DNA of 64,000 nt. Origin: Burkholderiaceae bacterium (lineage in GTDB: Bacteria > Pseudomonadota > Gammaproteobacteria > Burkholderiales > Burkholderiaceae_F). The stretch lies in assembly GCA_022843955.1 (NCBI GenBank), contig JALHMQ010000006.1, forward strand, positions 124,001 to 188,000. The letters are read 5' to 3'. Positions 26,062-35,500 of this stretch are shown in pieces. A program made the translations under genes and the position numbers. How positions within the stretch are numbered: position 1 is the first letter of the stretch; every line of letters begins with the position of its first letter. The notes under the pieces were generated by a model, which was not told the DNA's origin, ran no database searches, and worked only from the letters and a program-made list of their open reading frames with translations.

Positions 26062-26748
26062 TCAGTCGGCGCGTAGCGCCGGCAGTTCGGACAGCGGCAG
26101 GCCGTCGGTGCTGGCGAGCATTTTGATCTGTGTCGCCAGCATCTCCGGCGGCAAATTGGGCAGCATCTTGCGGCCGCGATCGGTGATGAAACTCCACGCG
26201 ATCAACTGCGTCGAGTGCGACTCGATGTTGGCTGCCCATTGGCCGAGCCGGCGCAGCACGAAGTCGACGTCGCCCTTGCGGCCGGTCAGGTAGATCCAGC
26301 CCGGGCCGTCGGACGAATGCTTGGCGGCGTACTTCTTCAGCGCCTGCGGCGAGTCGCGCTCGGGATCGCTGCTGATGACGACGAAGAAGATGTCCTTGCC
26401 GAAGCTGTCGCCGAGGTTGTTCCTGACCTGGTTCAGCTGCTGGGTGATCAGCGGGCAGGCTCCGTCGCAATGGGTGTAGATCGTGCTGAGCACCACGGTA
26501 CGGCCCTTGAGCACGTCGGAGTAGAAGCGCAGCTTCTGGCCGTCCTGCGTGAAGAACTCGCGGTCGGAGAAGTAGGCCTGCGGATCGCGCTTGGGCTTTG
26601 CCATCGGCGCGATCGGCGCTGTCGGCGCTGCGGTGGCTGCGGGCGCCGTGCCGGCGGATGGTTTGGCATGGCCGTCGTGCGCCAGCAGGCCGCTGGACGC
26701 CGCCGCCAGTGCAAGCGCCAGCGGAAGGGAAAGTAGCCGCGTGTTCAT
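26062..26748 (-). CDS. SCO1/SenC family copper-chaperone protein
   Basis: A 228-residue exported protein with a signal peptide and a His/Pro/Ala-rich segment (HDGHAKPSAG), then a thioredoxin-like SCO fold. The copper-binding CXXXC is CDGAC in TVVLSTIYTHCDGACPLITQ. The conserved distal His is probably in ESHSTQLIAW. The family delivers copper to cytochrome oxidase CuA or acts as a thiol reductant. It lies 6 bases upstream of the cytochrome-fusion gene and 12 bases after a second SCO gene, in an operon with a multicopper oxidase, so copper loading of that enzyme is a reasonable guess. Confidence 0.88.
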   Translation of the reverse strand: MNTRLLSLPLALALAAASSGLLAHDGHAKPSAGTAPAATAAPTAPIAPMAKPKRDPQAYFSDREFFTQDGQKLRFYSDVLKGRTVVLSTIYTHCDGACPLITQQLNQVRNNLGDSFGKDIFFVVISSDPERDSPQALKKYAAKHSSDGPGWIYLTGRKGDVDFVLRRLGQWAANIESHSTQLIAWSFITDRGRKMLPNLPPEMLATQIKMLASTDGLPLSELPALRAD

Positions 26749-26760
26749 CGAATCGTCCTG

Positions 26761-27399
26761 TCAGTGCTTGTGTCCGGCATGCGTGGCCGTGCCCCGTGCG
26801 GCGCGCAGTTCATTGACCTTGGCGATCACGTCCTTCGGATCGGCAAAGCCGAAAAAACGGGTCCACTGTCCGCTGCGCGCGTCGCCGACCAAAATCAACG
26901 GCGGATGGTCCTCAAAGCTCGGCGCGTAGGCGCCGAAGCCCTTGAGCACTTCGTTCACGCGGCCAGTCGGCCCGGTGAGCCACACCCAGCCCGGCTTCAC
27001 GCCCATCTTGTCGCCGTACTCCTTCATGCGCGCCGGCGTATCGCGCGCGGGGTCGACCGTGATCGTGACCATGCGCACGTCCTCGCGCGCCTTGGCGTCG
27101 AGTTCGTTCTGCACGCGCACCATGGTGGCCGTCAGCACCGGGCAGATCGTGGTGCAGGTCGTGAAGACGAAGTCGAGAACCACGATGCGGTCCGCCATCA
27201 CCTCCGACTTGAGCTTCAGCGACTTGCCGGCCTGGTCGAGCAGCGCCGAGTCGTCGTAGCGGACCTTTACGGTGCTGGCCTTGGTGTCCTTGGCGGCGGG
27301 CGCGTGATGCTTGTGGTGAGCATGCGGGTCGGATGCCAGGGCCGGCAGCGCGAGCGCGCCCAGCAGCGTGGTCGAAAGCAGGATCAATCGATGCTTCAA
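26761..27399 (-). CDS. Second SCO1/SenC family protein (TTG start)
   Basis: A 212-residue protein. The only in-frame start with a ribosome site is TTG 27399 (AAGGGGA about 8 bases upstream). Signal peptide LILLSTTLLGALALPALAS is followed by a His-rich stretch (DPHAHHKHHAPA) that could bind metal. The SCO motif is VLDFVFTTCTTICPVLTATM with CXXXC, then MVTITVDPARDTPARMKEYG, and the His is in SFEDHPPLILVGD. The C-terminus ends HAGHKH. It is a paralogue of the adjacent SCO protein rather than a near copy. The two may divide copper insertion and thiol reduction. Confidence 0.87.
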   Translation of the reverse strand: MKHRLILLSTTLLGALALPALASDPHAHHKHHAPAAKDTKASTVKVRYDDSALLDQAGKSLKLKSEVMADRIVVLDFVFTTCTTICPVLTATMVRVQNELDAKAREDVRMVTITVDPARDTPARMKEYGDKMGVKPGWVWLTGPTGRVNEVLKGFGAYAPSFEDHPPLILVGDARSGQWTRFFGFADPKDVIAKVNELRAARGTATHAGHKH

Positions 27400-27455
27400 G
27401 CGGGGTCCCCTTGGAACGAAGTTCGTGAGCAGTTGGCAGTTCAGCGTGCTCAGCC

Positions 27456-29429
27456 CTATTTGTCCGACATGCGCGGCCTGGGCGGCGAACCGGGCTCGGC
27501 GCGCGCCATCAGGCTCAGGAAGCCGCTGTCGTTGTAACCGAGCTTGAGCGATGGCACGCTGACGAAGACGTAGTAGGCGCCCGTCTCCTCCAACTCCACC
27601 GGGACCTCGTAGACGCCGTCGGCCACCTCTTTTGCGATCGCGTCGCGCGGCGGCGACGCCGGCACCAGGAAGTAGCGGACGATCACGTCCTTCAACCCGG
27701 CCTTCGGCACCCCGGTGCCCTCGATCACGCGGAATCGCACCTTGGCCACGTCCTTCTGCTTGAAGCTGCGCCCCTGCGGCAGGAACTCGACGGCCACCGT
27801 CTGGCGCAGCGCTTCGAGCTGCGGATTGACCTTGGCCTGGGTCGAGAAGCAATGGACCATGCGCGGCTGGTCGAGCGACATGGCGACGTCGAAGGTGCCG
27901 GCGGCGGGCATGCGGAAGCGCCCGGCGTACACGCCCGGCTCCAGTTCGCGCAGGCTGCGATCGACCACGGTGACCGCGCGTGCCAGCTTGCCGCGGCTCG
28001 GGTAGCTGGACATCGGCGCGTTCATGCCTTCCATGTAGAAATACGTTGCGTTGTCGGCCGGGCTGACGACGAACGCCGCCGCCTCGCCGAGGCCGGCCAC
28101 CACCGCGTCGGCCAGCGGCAGGTCGCCGCCCATCTTGGGCGCATAGCTGCCGGCAGCGAAGCTCTGCACGATCGGCTCCTTGCCCACCCCGAGCGAGGTC
28201 AGGTTGATCATCGTCACCCGCTCGCTCGACAGCGCGCGCACATAGGCGAAGCCCTGTGTGTACGAGACCTGGAACGGGTCCGACTGCACCTTCGGGCTGT
28301 GGATGATTTCGTTGGTGCCCGGGTCGATCACGTGCACCACGCTCTGGGGCGTGTTGACCACCATCGCGAAACGGCCGTCCGGCGTGAATCGCACCGGCCC
28401 GAGGCCGGGCTTGGCTTCGATCGTCTTGACCACCTCGAGCCGGGCGCCGTCGATCACGCTGATCGTGCCCGACTTGCCGTTGGACACATACGCCGCGCGC
28501 GACAGCGTCGAATACGCCACCGACAGCGGCACCGCGCCGACCGTCACGTCCTTGATCTTCTTCAGTGTGGCGATATCGAACACGGTGACCGTGCCATCGT
28601 CGCGGTTGGTCACGAACGCGCGGCGGCTGTCAGGCGAGATGGCAATCTCATGGTGGCCACGACCGGTCTGGGTCTGCATCACCACCTTGCGATCGCGGGT
28701 GTCGATCACCGTGATGCCGCTGGCGGCCGCATCGCGGGCATTGTTGCCGACCCACAGGTAACGACCATCCGGCTGCAGCACGATTCGGGTCGGATCGGCG
28801 CCGGCGTCGATGCTGGCCACGACCTGAAACGTCTCGGTGTCCACCACCGCGACCTGGCCGGCGCTCGGCATGCTCACGTACAGGCGCTTGAGGTCGCCGT
28901 GGTTGACCCAGTCGACGGCGGGACGCTTGAGCTGGATCGTGGTGAGCGTGCTGGTGCGGCCCGCCATCGACACCATCGGATCGATCACCGTGATGCTGGC
29001 ATCGTTGTTCATCACCAGCAGGTAGTAGCCGTTCATGTCCACCAGGGGCCGGATGCCGACCGCGCCCTTCAGGTACAGGCCGATCTTCTCCACGCACTGG
29101 CGTTGCGCACCGCCGGCCTGGGCCTGGATGTTGGCGCCGACGTCCAGCCACGCGGCGGGCCGGCTGCCGCGCACCGGCGCACCGGTGCGCTCGTCGCTGA
29201 AGCGAAAGCGCACCTCGGTCAGCGCACCTTCCACCAGTTCGCTGCCTTCGAGCGGGCGCGCCTCGAAGTCGATCACCACGCCGTCTTTCACCAGGCGTGA
29301 TGTACTGGCAGGCGCGGCTGCCTTGGCAGCCGGCGCAGCCGGCGCGGCGGGCGCCGCGGACGTGGCAGCGGCCGCGCCCACGGCAGCGGCACACAGAAGT
29401 CCCAGGAAACCGCGCAGTTCCAACTTCAT
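27456..29429 (-). CDS. Exported YVTN-type beta-propeller protein
   Basis: A 657-residue protein from ATG 29429 (GAGGGAG 6 bases upstream; ATG 29435 is less well placed). After a signal peptide and Ala/Pro-rich stretch, residues 170-420 hold YVTN propeller blades (RYLWVGNNARDAAASGITVI, RRAFVTNRDDGTVTVFDIAT, AAYVSNGKSGTISVIDGA, FAMVVNTPQSVVHVIDPGTN). Flanking regions are beta-rich domains (VVIDFEARPLEGSELVEG at the start; the C-terminal YEVPVELEETGAYYVFVSVP). Such propellers accompany periplasmic redox enzymes, including nitrite and copper enzymes. It is the second gene of the operon and its product probably works beside the multicopper oxidase. Confidence 0.82.
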   Translation of the reverse strand: MKLELRGFLGLLCAAAVGAAAATSAAPAAPAAPAAKAAAPASTSRLVKDGVVIDFEARPLEGSELVEGALTEVRFRFSDERTGAPVRGSRPAAWLDVGANIQAQAGGAQRQCVEKIGLYLKGAVGIRPLVDMNGYYLLVMNNDASITVIDPMVSMAGRTSTLTTIQLKRPAVDWVNHGDLKRLYVSMPSAGQVAVVDTETFQVVASIDAGADPTRIVLQPDGRYLWVGNNARDAAASGITVIDTRDRKVVMQTQTGRGHHEIAISPDSRRAFVTNRDDGTVTVFDIATLKKIKDVTVGAVPLSVAYSTLSRAAYVSNGKSGTISVIDGARLEVVKTIEAKPGLGPVRFTPDGRFAMVVNTPQSVVHVIDPGTNEIIHSPKVQSDPFQVSYTQGFAYVRALSSERVTMINLTSLGVGKEPIVQSFAAGSYAPKMGGDLPLADAVVAGLGEAAAFVVSPADNATYFYMEGMNAPMSSYPSRGKLARAVTVVDRSLRELEPGVYAGRFRMPAAGTFDVAMSLDQPRMVHCFSTQAKVNPQLEALRQTVAVEFLPQGRSFKQKDVAKVRFRVIEGTGVPKAGLKDVIVRYFLVPASPPRDAIAKEVADGVYEVPVELEETGAYYVFVSVPSLKLGYNDSGFLSLMARAEPGSPPRPRMSDK

Positions 29430-29467
29430 CCTCATCTCCCTCACGCACCGGGTGCGGAGTGTCAAGA

Positions 29468-29497
29468 AAGGGTGCAGCTCTGCAAGCCCGCACCCTT
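29468..29497 (-). terminator. Intercistronic hairpin between oxidase and propeller genes
   Basis: AAGGGTGC (29468-29475) and GCACCCTT (29490-29497) form a perfect 8-base stem with a 14-base loop. On the minus strand it is followed by TCTT. It lies 85 bases after the oxidase stop, so it could be a partial terminator that lowers downstream expression relative to the oxidase. Confidence 0.45.
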
Positions 29498-29581
29498 CCC
29501 TTTGTTCCGCGCCGGGTTGGATCCCCGGCCCGATCTACCGGGTCATCGCGCCTTACTCGACCCGCTGTGTACGCGCCTCAT

Positions 29582-32500
29582 CTACTGGACCCGCAGGATG
29601 CCCCACGCGCCGCCGCCCATGCCGGCGCTTGCAGCGTCGCGGAACAGGTAGTCACCTGGAACGCGGCCGGCACCGCCCGCGCCGTTGACCGGCTTGATCA
29701 CGTAGTGCGACGAGCCGATCAGGCTTTCCTGCGCTCCGATGTAGAACTGCATCGGGTTGTCGCCGATCCGCACCGAGCCCACGTTGTCGATGTTGGCGTT
29801 CAGCGGGAAGCCGCCGGCGTCGATCCACAGCGCGAGGAACGGATCGCGCGGCCACACGTGTCCATGCAGCTGGAACGTGGTGGCACGGTTGCTCGAATTC
29901 GGCACCGTCATGCCGATGCGGAACTGCTGCCCTGCCTGCGCCACGAAGATCGGCGTGGCCGGGTCACCCGCCGGGACTGCGATCGTGTTGCTGAACAGGC
30001 TGCCCGCATTGACCACCGCACCGAAGCAGGTCGGGGTACTGGCCGGACCGTTGAAGGGTGCCGTGATCGGACCGGCGCAAGCCGCATTGCCCGCCGCCGA
30101 CAGCGGCGAGATGCCGAAGCGGAAGAAGGTGGGATCAGCCTTGTAGTTCGCGACCGAGTGCATCGTGTGCGGCGGATTTTCTGGCGTGCCCGCACCTTCT
30201 TCAGACTCGTTTTGCACCGCGTTGCCCGAGGCATAGCGCTGGTTGTGCATCTTTGCCCAGATCAGGCTGAAGTCGCGGTAGGTCTGCGCCTGCGTGGCCG
30301 GCAGCGTGTTGGTCAGAATGTTGGTGAATTGAAGGCCCAGGGCCGGTGCCGTCACGACGGCCTGCAGGCGGGTGCCCGGCAGGTTCGTGAAGGTTGCGCC
30401 GCGCGGCTGCACCACGATCTGGCCGTACAGCGCCTTTTGCGGCTGCTTGACCTTGTCGGCCGGCAACACGTTGACGGGCCCGAACTCCACCGCGGTCGCC
30501 AGCACGGCGTCGAGGTTGAACCGGGTCGGGTCGCCGATCTGCGGCAACTCGGCCAGGCGCAGGTCGCCCGCGTAGAACGTGTAGGTCTTCGGCGTGCCGC
30601 CCGGTGCGACCGTCTGCACCGGGTTGATGCCGACATTCATGCCGTCGGACTTGGTCACGTCGTACTCCAGCAGCTGCGTATGGAAGCCCACGTGGCTGGA
30701 CGGACGGATCAGGTTGACGCCGAAGTAGGTCGAGCCCTCCACATTCATACGATCGCGCTTGTTGGTCAGACGCATCGTGTTGTAGTTCGGCAGGTCGGAC
30801 GCCACCGCAGGCAGTCGGTTGCTCAGCGTGATCTCCACGCAGTCGCCGGCGTTGACGCGCAACGCGAGCGGCTCGACCGGCACGCCGGCCTTCAGCGTGC
30901 CATTCGCGTTCAGGTCGCTCGTCAGCACATACATCATCGCGGTCGGGTCATGCAACGGACCCTGCTCGTTCACCGTGACGCCCTGCGCGAAGCCGCGGAC
31001 GGAACTGGTGCGCGGGTTGTAGACCAGCGTGCCCGGTCCGGTCAGCGGGCCGCCAGCGTGCAGCGTGTTGATGGCGACGTTCGGCACCGCCTGCGCGTCA
31101 GGCGTACCGGCGCGCAGCACCTGCCCACCGGTTGGCGTGACGGTGACGCCCGGCACGGCCGGCAACGCCAGGTTGGCCGCCACCGCGGTGATGTCGAACC
31201 GCTTCACCGGCGCGCCCACCGGGCACACCGCCCGATCGCCCGCCTGGAACGAAGCGCGGTTGAGTGGCTGCACCGGGCGCAGGTTGTTCGGCAGCGCCAC
31301 GAGGTTGGCCTGCAACGTGTTGTAGTTGCGCATGATCCCCCAGTTGCCGTGCCACACGCCGTCCTGATGGGCATCCATCATGTACAGGTAGTCGGCGGTG
31401 CCAGCGCGCTGACCGAAGTCCATGAACACCGGCGAGGCGAACGCGAACTGCTCGGAAATGCCGCCGGCCGACTGGTTGACCCAGCCTGAGTTCGGCGCGC
31501 GACCGAAGCCGGAACCGGCCTTCAGCCACTTCATGCCGTGGATCGAGACGCTGTGCTCCTCCTCATCGCCACCGGCCTGCGCCTTGATGCGGACACGGTC
31601 GCCTGAGTAGGTCCGCAGCATCGGCGTGAACGGATCCTTGCCGTCGAAGCCGGCCACGTTGACGTGCGGCGGGAACGTGGTCGCGGCGATGTTGGTCGGC
31701 GGCAGCTTCACGATGGCCTCCGGCTGCGTGGTCGCGATGTCGCCCCGGGCTGGCATCCGGTTCAGTGCCGGGATCTTGCGATCAATCTGCGACGAGAACA
31801 CGTAAGCGAGGTCGCCCGCCAGGCCATCGGCCTGCGCGCCGCAGCCGGTGCGATCCGGGTTCGCCGGCGAGCAGTCCTTGCCGGCCGCCGCATCCGGCCC
31901 GGCCTTGTTGGGGTCGTACACGCGCAGCGCGCCGGGCTCATTGCGATAGTTGACGACGAACATGCCCGGCTCGAGGAAGTCGATCGACGTCGGGCACGGA
32001 CGCTGGATGCACTCGGGCACCTGCACCGTCCCGCCCAGCACGCTCGCGAGCGCGCCGGTCGACGGAAGCACCGCCTTGTCGAGCACCAGGTCCGGGAAGA
32101 CCGGCATCACCGGCTTGATCAGCGGCGGGGCGATCGCGAACCGGAACGTGTCGAGGCCGGCCGGGAAGAGCGTGTCCGCCGGGCCGGGGTGGGCCTTCGG
32201 ATAAAACAGGTCCTGCAGGGCCGGGCTGAAGGCCAAGTACGCCTTTTCGTCGAAGTCGCCGTTGTATTCGCCCTTGGTGCCGGCACCGACGTAGACCCCC
32301 GCCTCGTAGGCGTGCTGGAAGTCGGTGTACTCGACGTAGAACTCGCGGTAGCTGTCATTCTTTCCGTCGTTATCGATGTCGCCAGTGCGAATCACCGCTT
32401 GCCACGAGACCGGGCCACCATCGTTGCGGCAACCGTTGTTGTCGTTGGCCCGCGCCGTCGCCGAGCTCAGGCCGGGGTACTCGCCCGGGGTGTTGCAGCC

Positions 32501-35500
32501 CAGTTGGTCACCGGTTTCGTTGTGCGCCCAGGTCGAGCGCGCCGGCTCGACCAGCACGGTCGAGTACAGGCCGATCTGCTGGAACGTCGACGGGCCGTAG
32601 TGGTCGTGCGTGAAAATCACGCCCAGGCCGCGATCCACGTGCTGGACGTTCAGCACCGGGTCGGTGAACCAGCGCTGCAGCGTGATGCGCGAGCCCAGCC
32701 AATTGTTGCCACCGGGGCCAGCGGCCGGGAAGAACGGATGCTGCAGCGCCTCAGGGCAGCGGAACTCGTCGTGCTCGCCCGCCGTGCAGCCGTTGAACAC
32801 GCGGATCGCCTCGATGCGCTCGCGAATCGCGCCGGCGGCCAGCGTGCCGTCTTCATAGTTCCAGCCGTTGGCCGCGCCGTCGGTCGTGGTCAGATCCCAC
32901 TTTGGCAGGTGGATGTGCTGGCCGATGATGTCGGTCGGCGTGCGTAGCTGGTAGTCGTCCATCTCGAACGTCTCGGGCACGAGGTTCGTGTGGTGGTACA
33001 TCGTGCAGTCGAACGTGTTCATCCGCATCACCAGCGGCTCGCCCGGCTTGATCTTCTCGATCACCGGGATCGCGTCTTCCCAAAGCGCGACGATGCGCTG
33101 CTGCGGGTAGTGGTAGCCGACCTTGTTCAGCACCGCGTCGTACTGGATGTTCACGCCCTTGTAGACACGTGGCGAATAGGCGCCGAAGGGGCCACCCGGC
33201 AGCGAGATCAGCGGACTGCCGTAACTGTTGCTGAACCAGCGATTGGTGCCGTTGGACTGCACCGCATTGCCGGCATCGTCCGTGCACGGGTCGGAGAACG
33301 CACCGCCGGGCACCGCGGGATTGTTGTTCACGCGGAACGTAGAGTTCACGATCTGACCGTCGGTCCGCACCGCCTGCGTTGCAATGTTGCCGCGCGAATG
33401 GAACGACATCGCGGCGCGTTCGATTTCGGTGCCGCCCTCGGGGAAGTACACCGGCTTCGCCTTCTTGACGAACTTGGTCAGGTCGACCGGGCTCACCACG
33501 CCAGCGATCGTCGGGCCAGCCTCGCCGCCCGCGGCGACACCATGCAGTGCGTGGCGCGGCAGGCCGCCGTGCATCTGCGTGTAGTCGCCGGCCAGGTTGA
33601 CGAAGTTGGTCTTCATCGCGGCCGAGTAGCTTTTGAATGGCTCCACACCGGTGACCGGATGGACCATGGCCTGCGCTTGAGCCTTGGTCACCATGTCCAG
33701 CGGCGGCGTGGTCGGACGCTGGCCGACAATGCCTTCGTCGCAGTTCACATCGTTGGCGCCGCAGGCAATGCCGGCGATCCAGAACGGATAGCCGGGGTTG
33801 ACGTCGTCGGCCGTGCCGAACTTGCCGTCTGCGCCTGCGATCGCCGCGTAGTCAAGCTTGGCCACGCTCGAGGTGCCGCCGGGGGCGGCACCATTGCGGT
33901 CCACTGCCATCACGGTCACGCCGGCAGCTGGCATGGGCGCCAGGCCTTTGCCCGGGAGCGGCACGACCGCCGGGATCGGCACGCCGACCGTCAATTCACC
34001 GTCAGGCAGCGCGCGTGCGCCGGCGGCGGGCGTGCCGTCCTTCAGAGCAAACGGCACCGTGTGGAAGCCGTTACCCGAGACCTGCAGCTTGGTGCCGGTC
34101 TCGAACACGTCATGGATGCGCCACATGTACCACATGCCCTGCGCGAAGTGCGGGTAGAAGTGGCAGTGGTAGATCGCATCGCCCGCGCTCCTGTTGCGGT
34201 TGCCCGAGCCGCCATTGGCGATCTCATACGTGTAGCCCATGCCGGGGCCGATGCCCTGCGCGTCGAGGTAGTTCGAGTTGTCGTCGTTCGGGTTGTACAG
34301 CCACTGGTGGTTGTGCAGATGAAAGACGTGCTGCTCGAAGCCGTTGTGGGTGTTGCGGAACTTGACGAAGTCGCCGACGTAGCTGTGGTTGACGGACGAT
34401 GGATCGCCCGGATAGAACGGCTTGGTCGCCTTCGGACCCAGCGACGCAACGAACTCAAGCTCAGCGGCGCTCAGCGTCCCCAGATTGCCTGCCTTGATCG
34501 CCAGCAGGATGTTCAGCACGTTTTGCGGCGTGATGGTCTCGAGGCCGGCGTTGGCCGGGATATCGACCAGTTGGCCAACCTCCCCGACCGTGAAGTGCGT
34601 CAGGAAGAATTCTTCATAGGCGCAGGTCAGGCAGTCGTACATCGGGCCGACGCCCAGGCGGTTCGACAGGATCTCGGTGCCAATGCCGCCGCTGAAGTAG
34701 TTGATCATGAACTTGTCGCGCACGCCCTTCAGCAAGTAGGCGAACACGTGGGTCAGCGGATCCTGGACGCCGCCCGGCGGGATGAAGCCCGCGCTGTAGA
34801 AGCCGGGGAACGCCTGCGCGGTCGCCACTTCGTCATGCCAGACCTGCGCGAAGTCGCGGAACGGTTCGAGGCGGTTCGGATACGCAGGGTTGCGCTTGCC
34901 GGCGGCTTCCAGCGGGTAGGTGCTGGCAAGGAACGAGCCGTCGGCATTGGGGCCGGCGACCACCGCATCCACTTCGGTATGCACGATCCGGTTGTTCTGG
35001 ATCATGTTTAGAACGGTGCGGCCCGCCCGGCCTTCCTGCGTCCACGGGGCGGTGTTCGGATAGACGGCCTCGTAGTTGAGCACCGGATGGCCAGCCGTCG
35101 TCAGGCAGTACCGAATGGCTACGGTGGTGACGTTCCTCCCCTTGCCGGTCGTCGTCGTACCCGCGACGTCGCCCAGCCGCGGGCAATTGGCAGAGGTTGC
35201 CGCTGCCGTGCGCGTGGCCAGCCGCAGTTCCTCCTCGGTGACCGTGTTGCGATAGATGCGCGCGCCACGCGGCTCGACGATGATCTGGCCAAACAGACCG
35301 TTGGAGACGTTGCCCTGGTTGGCGTCGGAACCGACGATCGGCCCCTTGCTGATCACCTGGTAGACCTGCTCCTTCTCCGCGTAGAGCTGGTAGGTGGTGC
35401 TCTGGCCCGGGGCCATCAGGCTCGAGGCGTTGCGCCCGACGAACGACCCGTCGCTGGCGATGCTGCCGCGCAACTGCATGCCGGCAGCATGAAAGCTGGT

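Noticed and set aside
27852-29300. Long + strand frame opposite the YVTN gene
   Set aside because: His/Arg/Asp-rich shadow translation without any family features; the minus-strand propeller blades are clear.
32990-35011. 673-codon + strand frame inside the oxidase gene
   Set aside because: Antisense shadow; the minus strand carries copper-site motifs across the same stretch.
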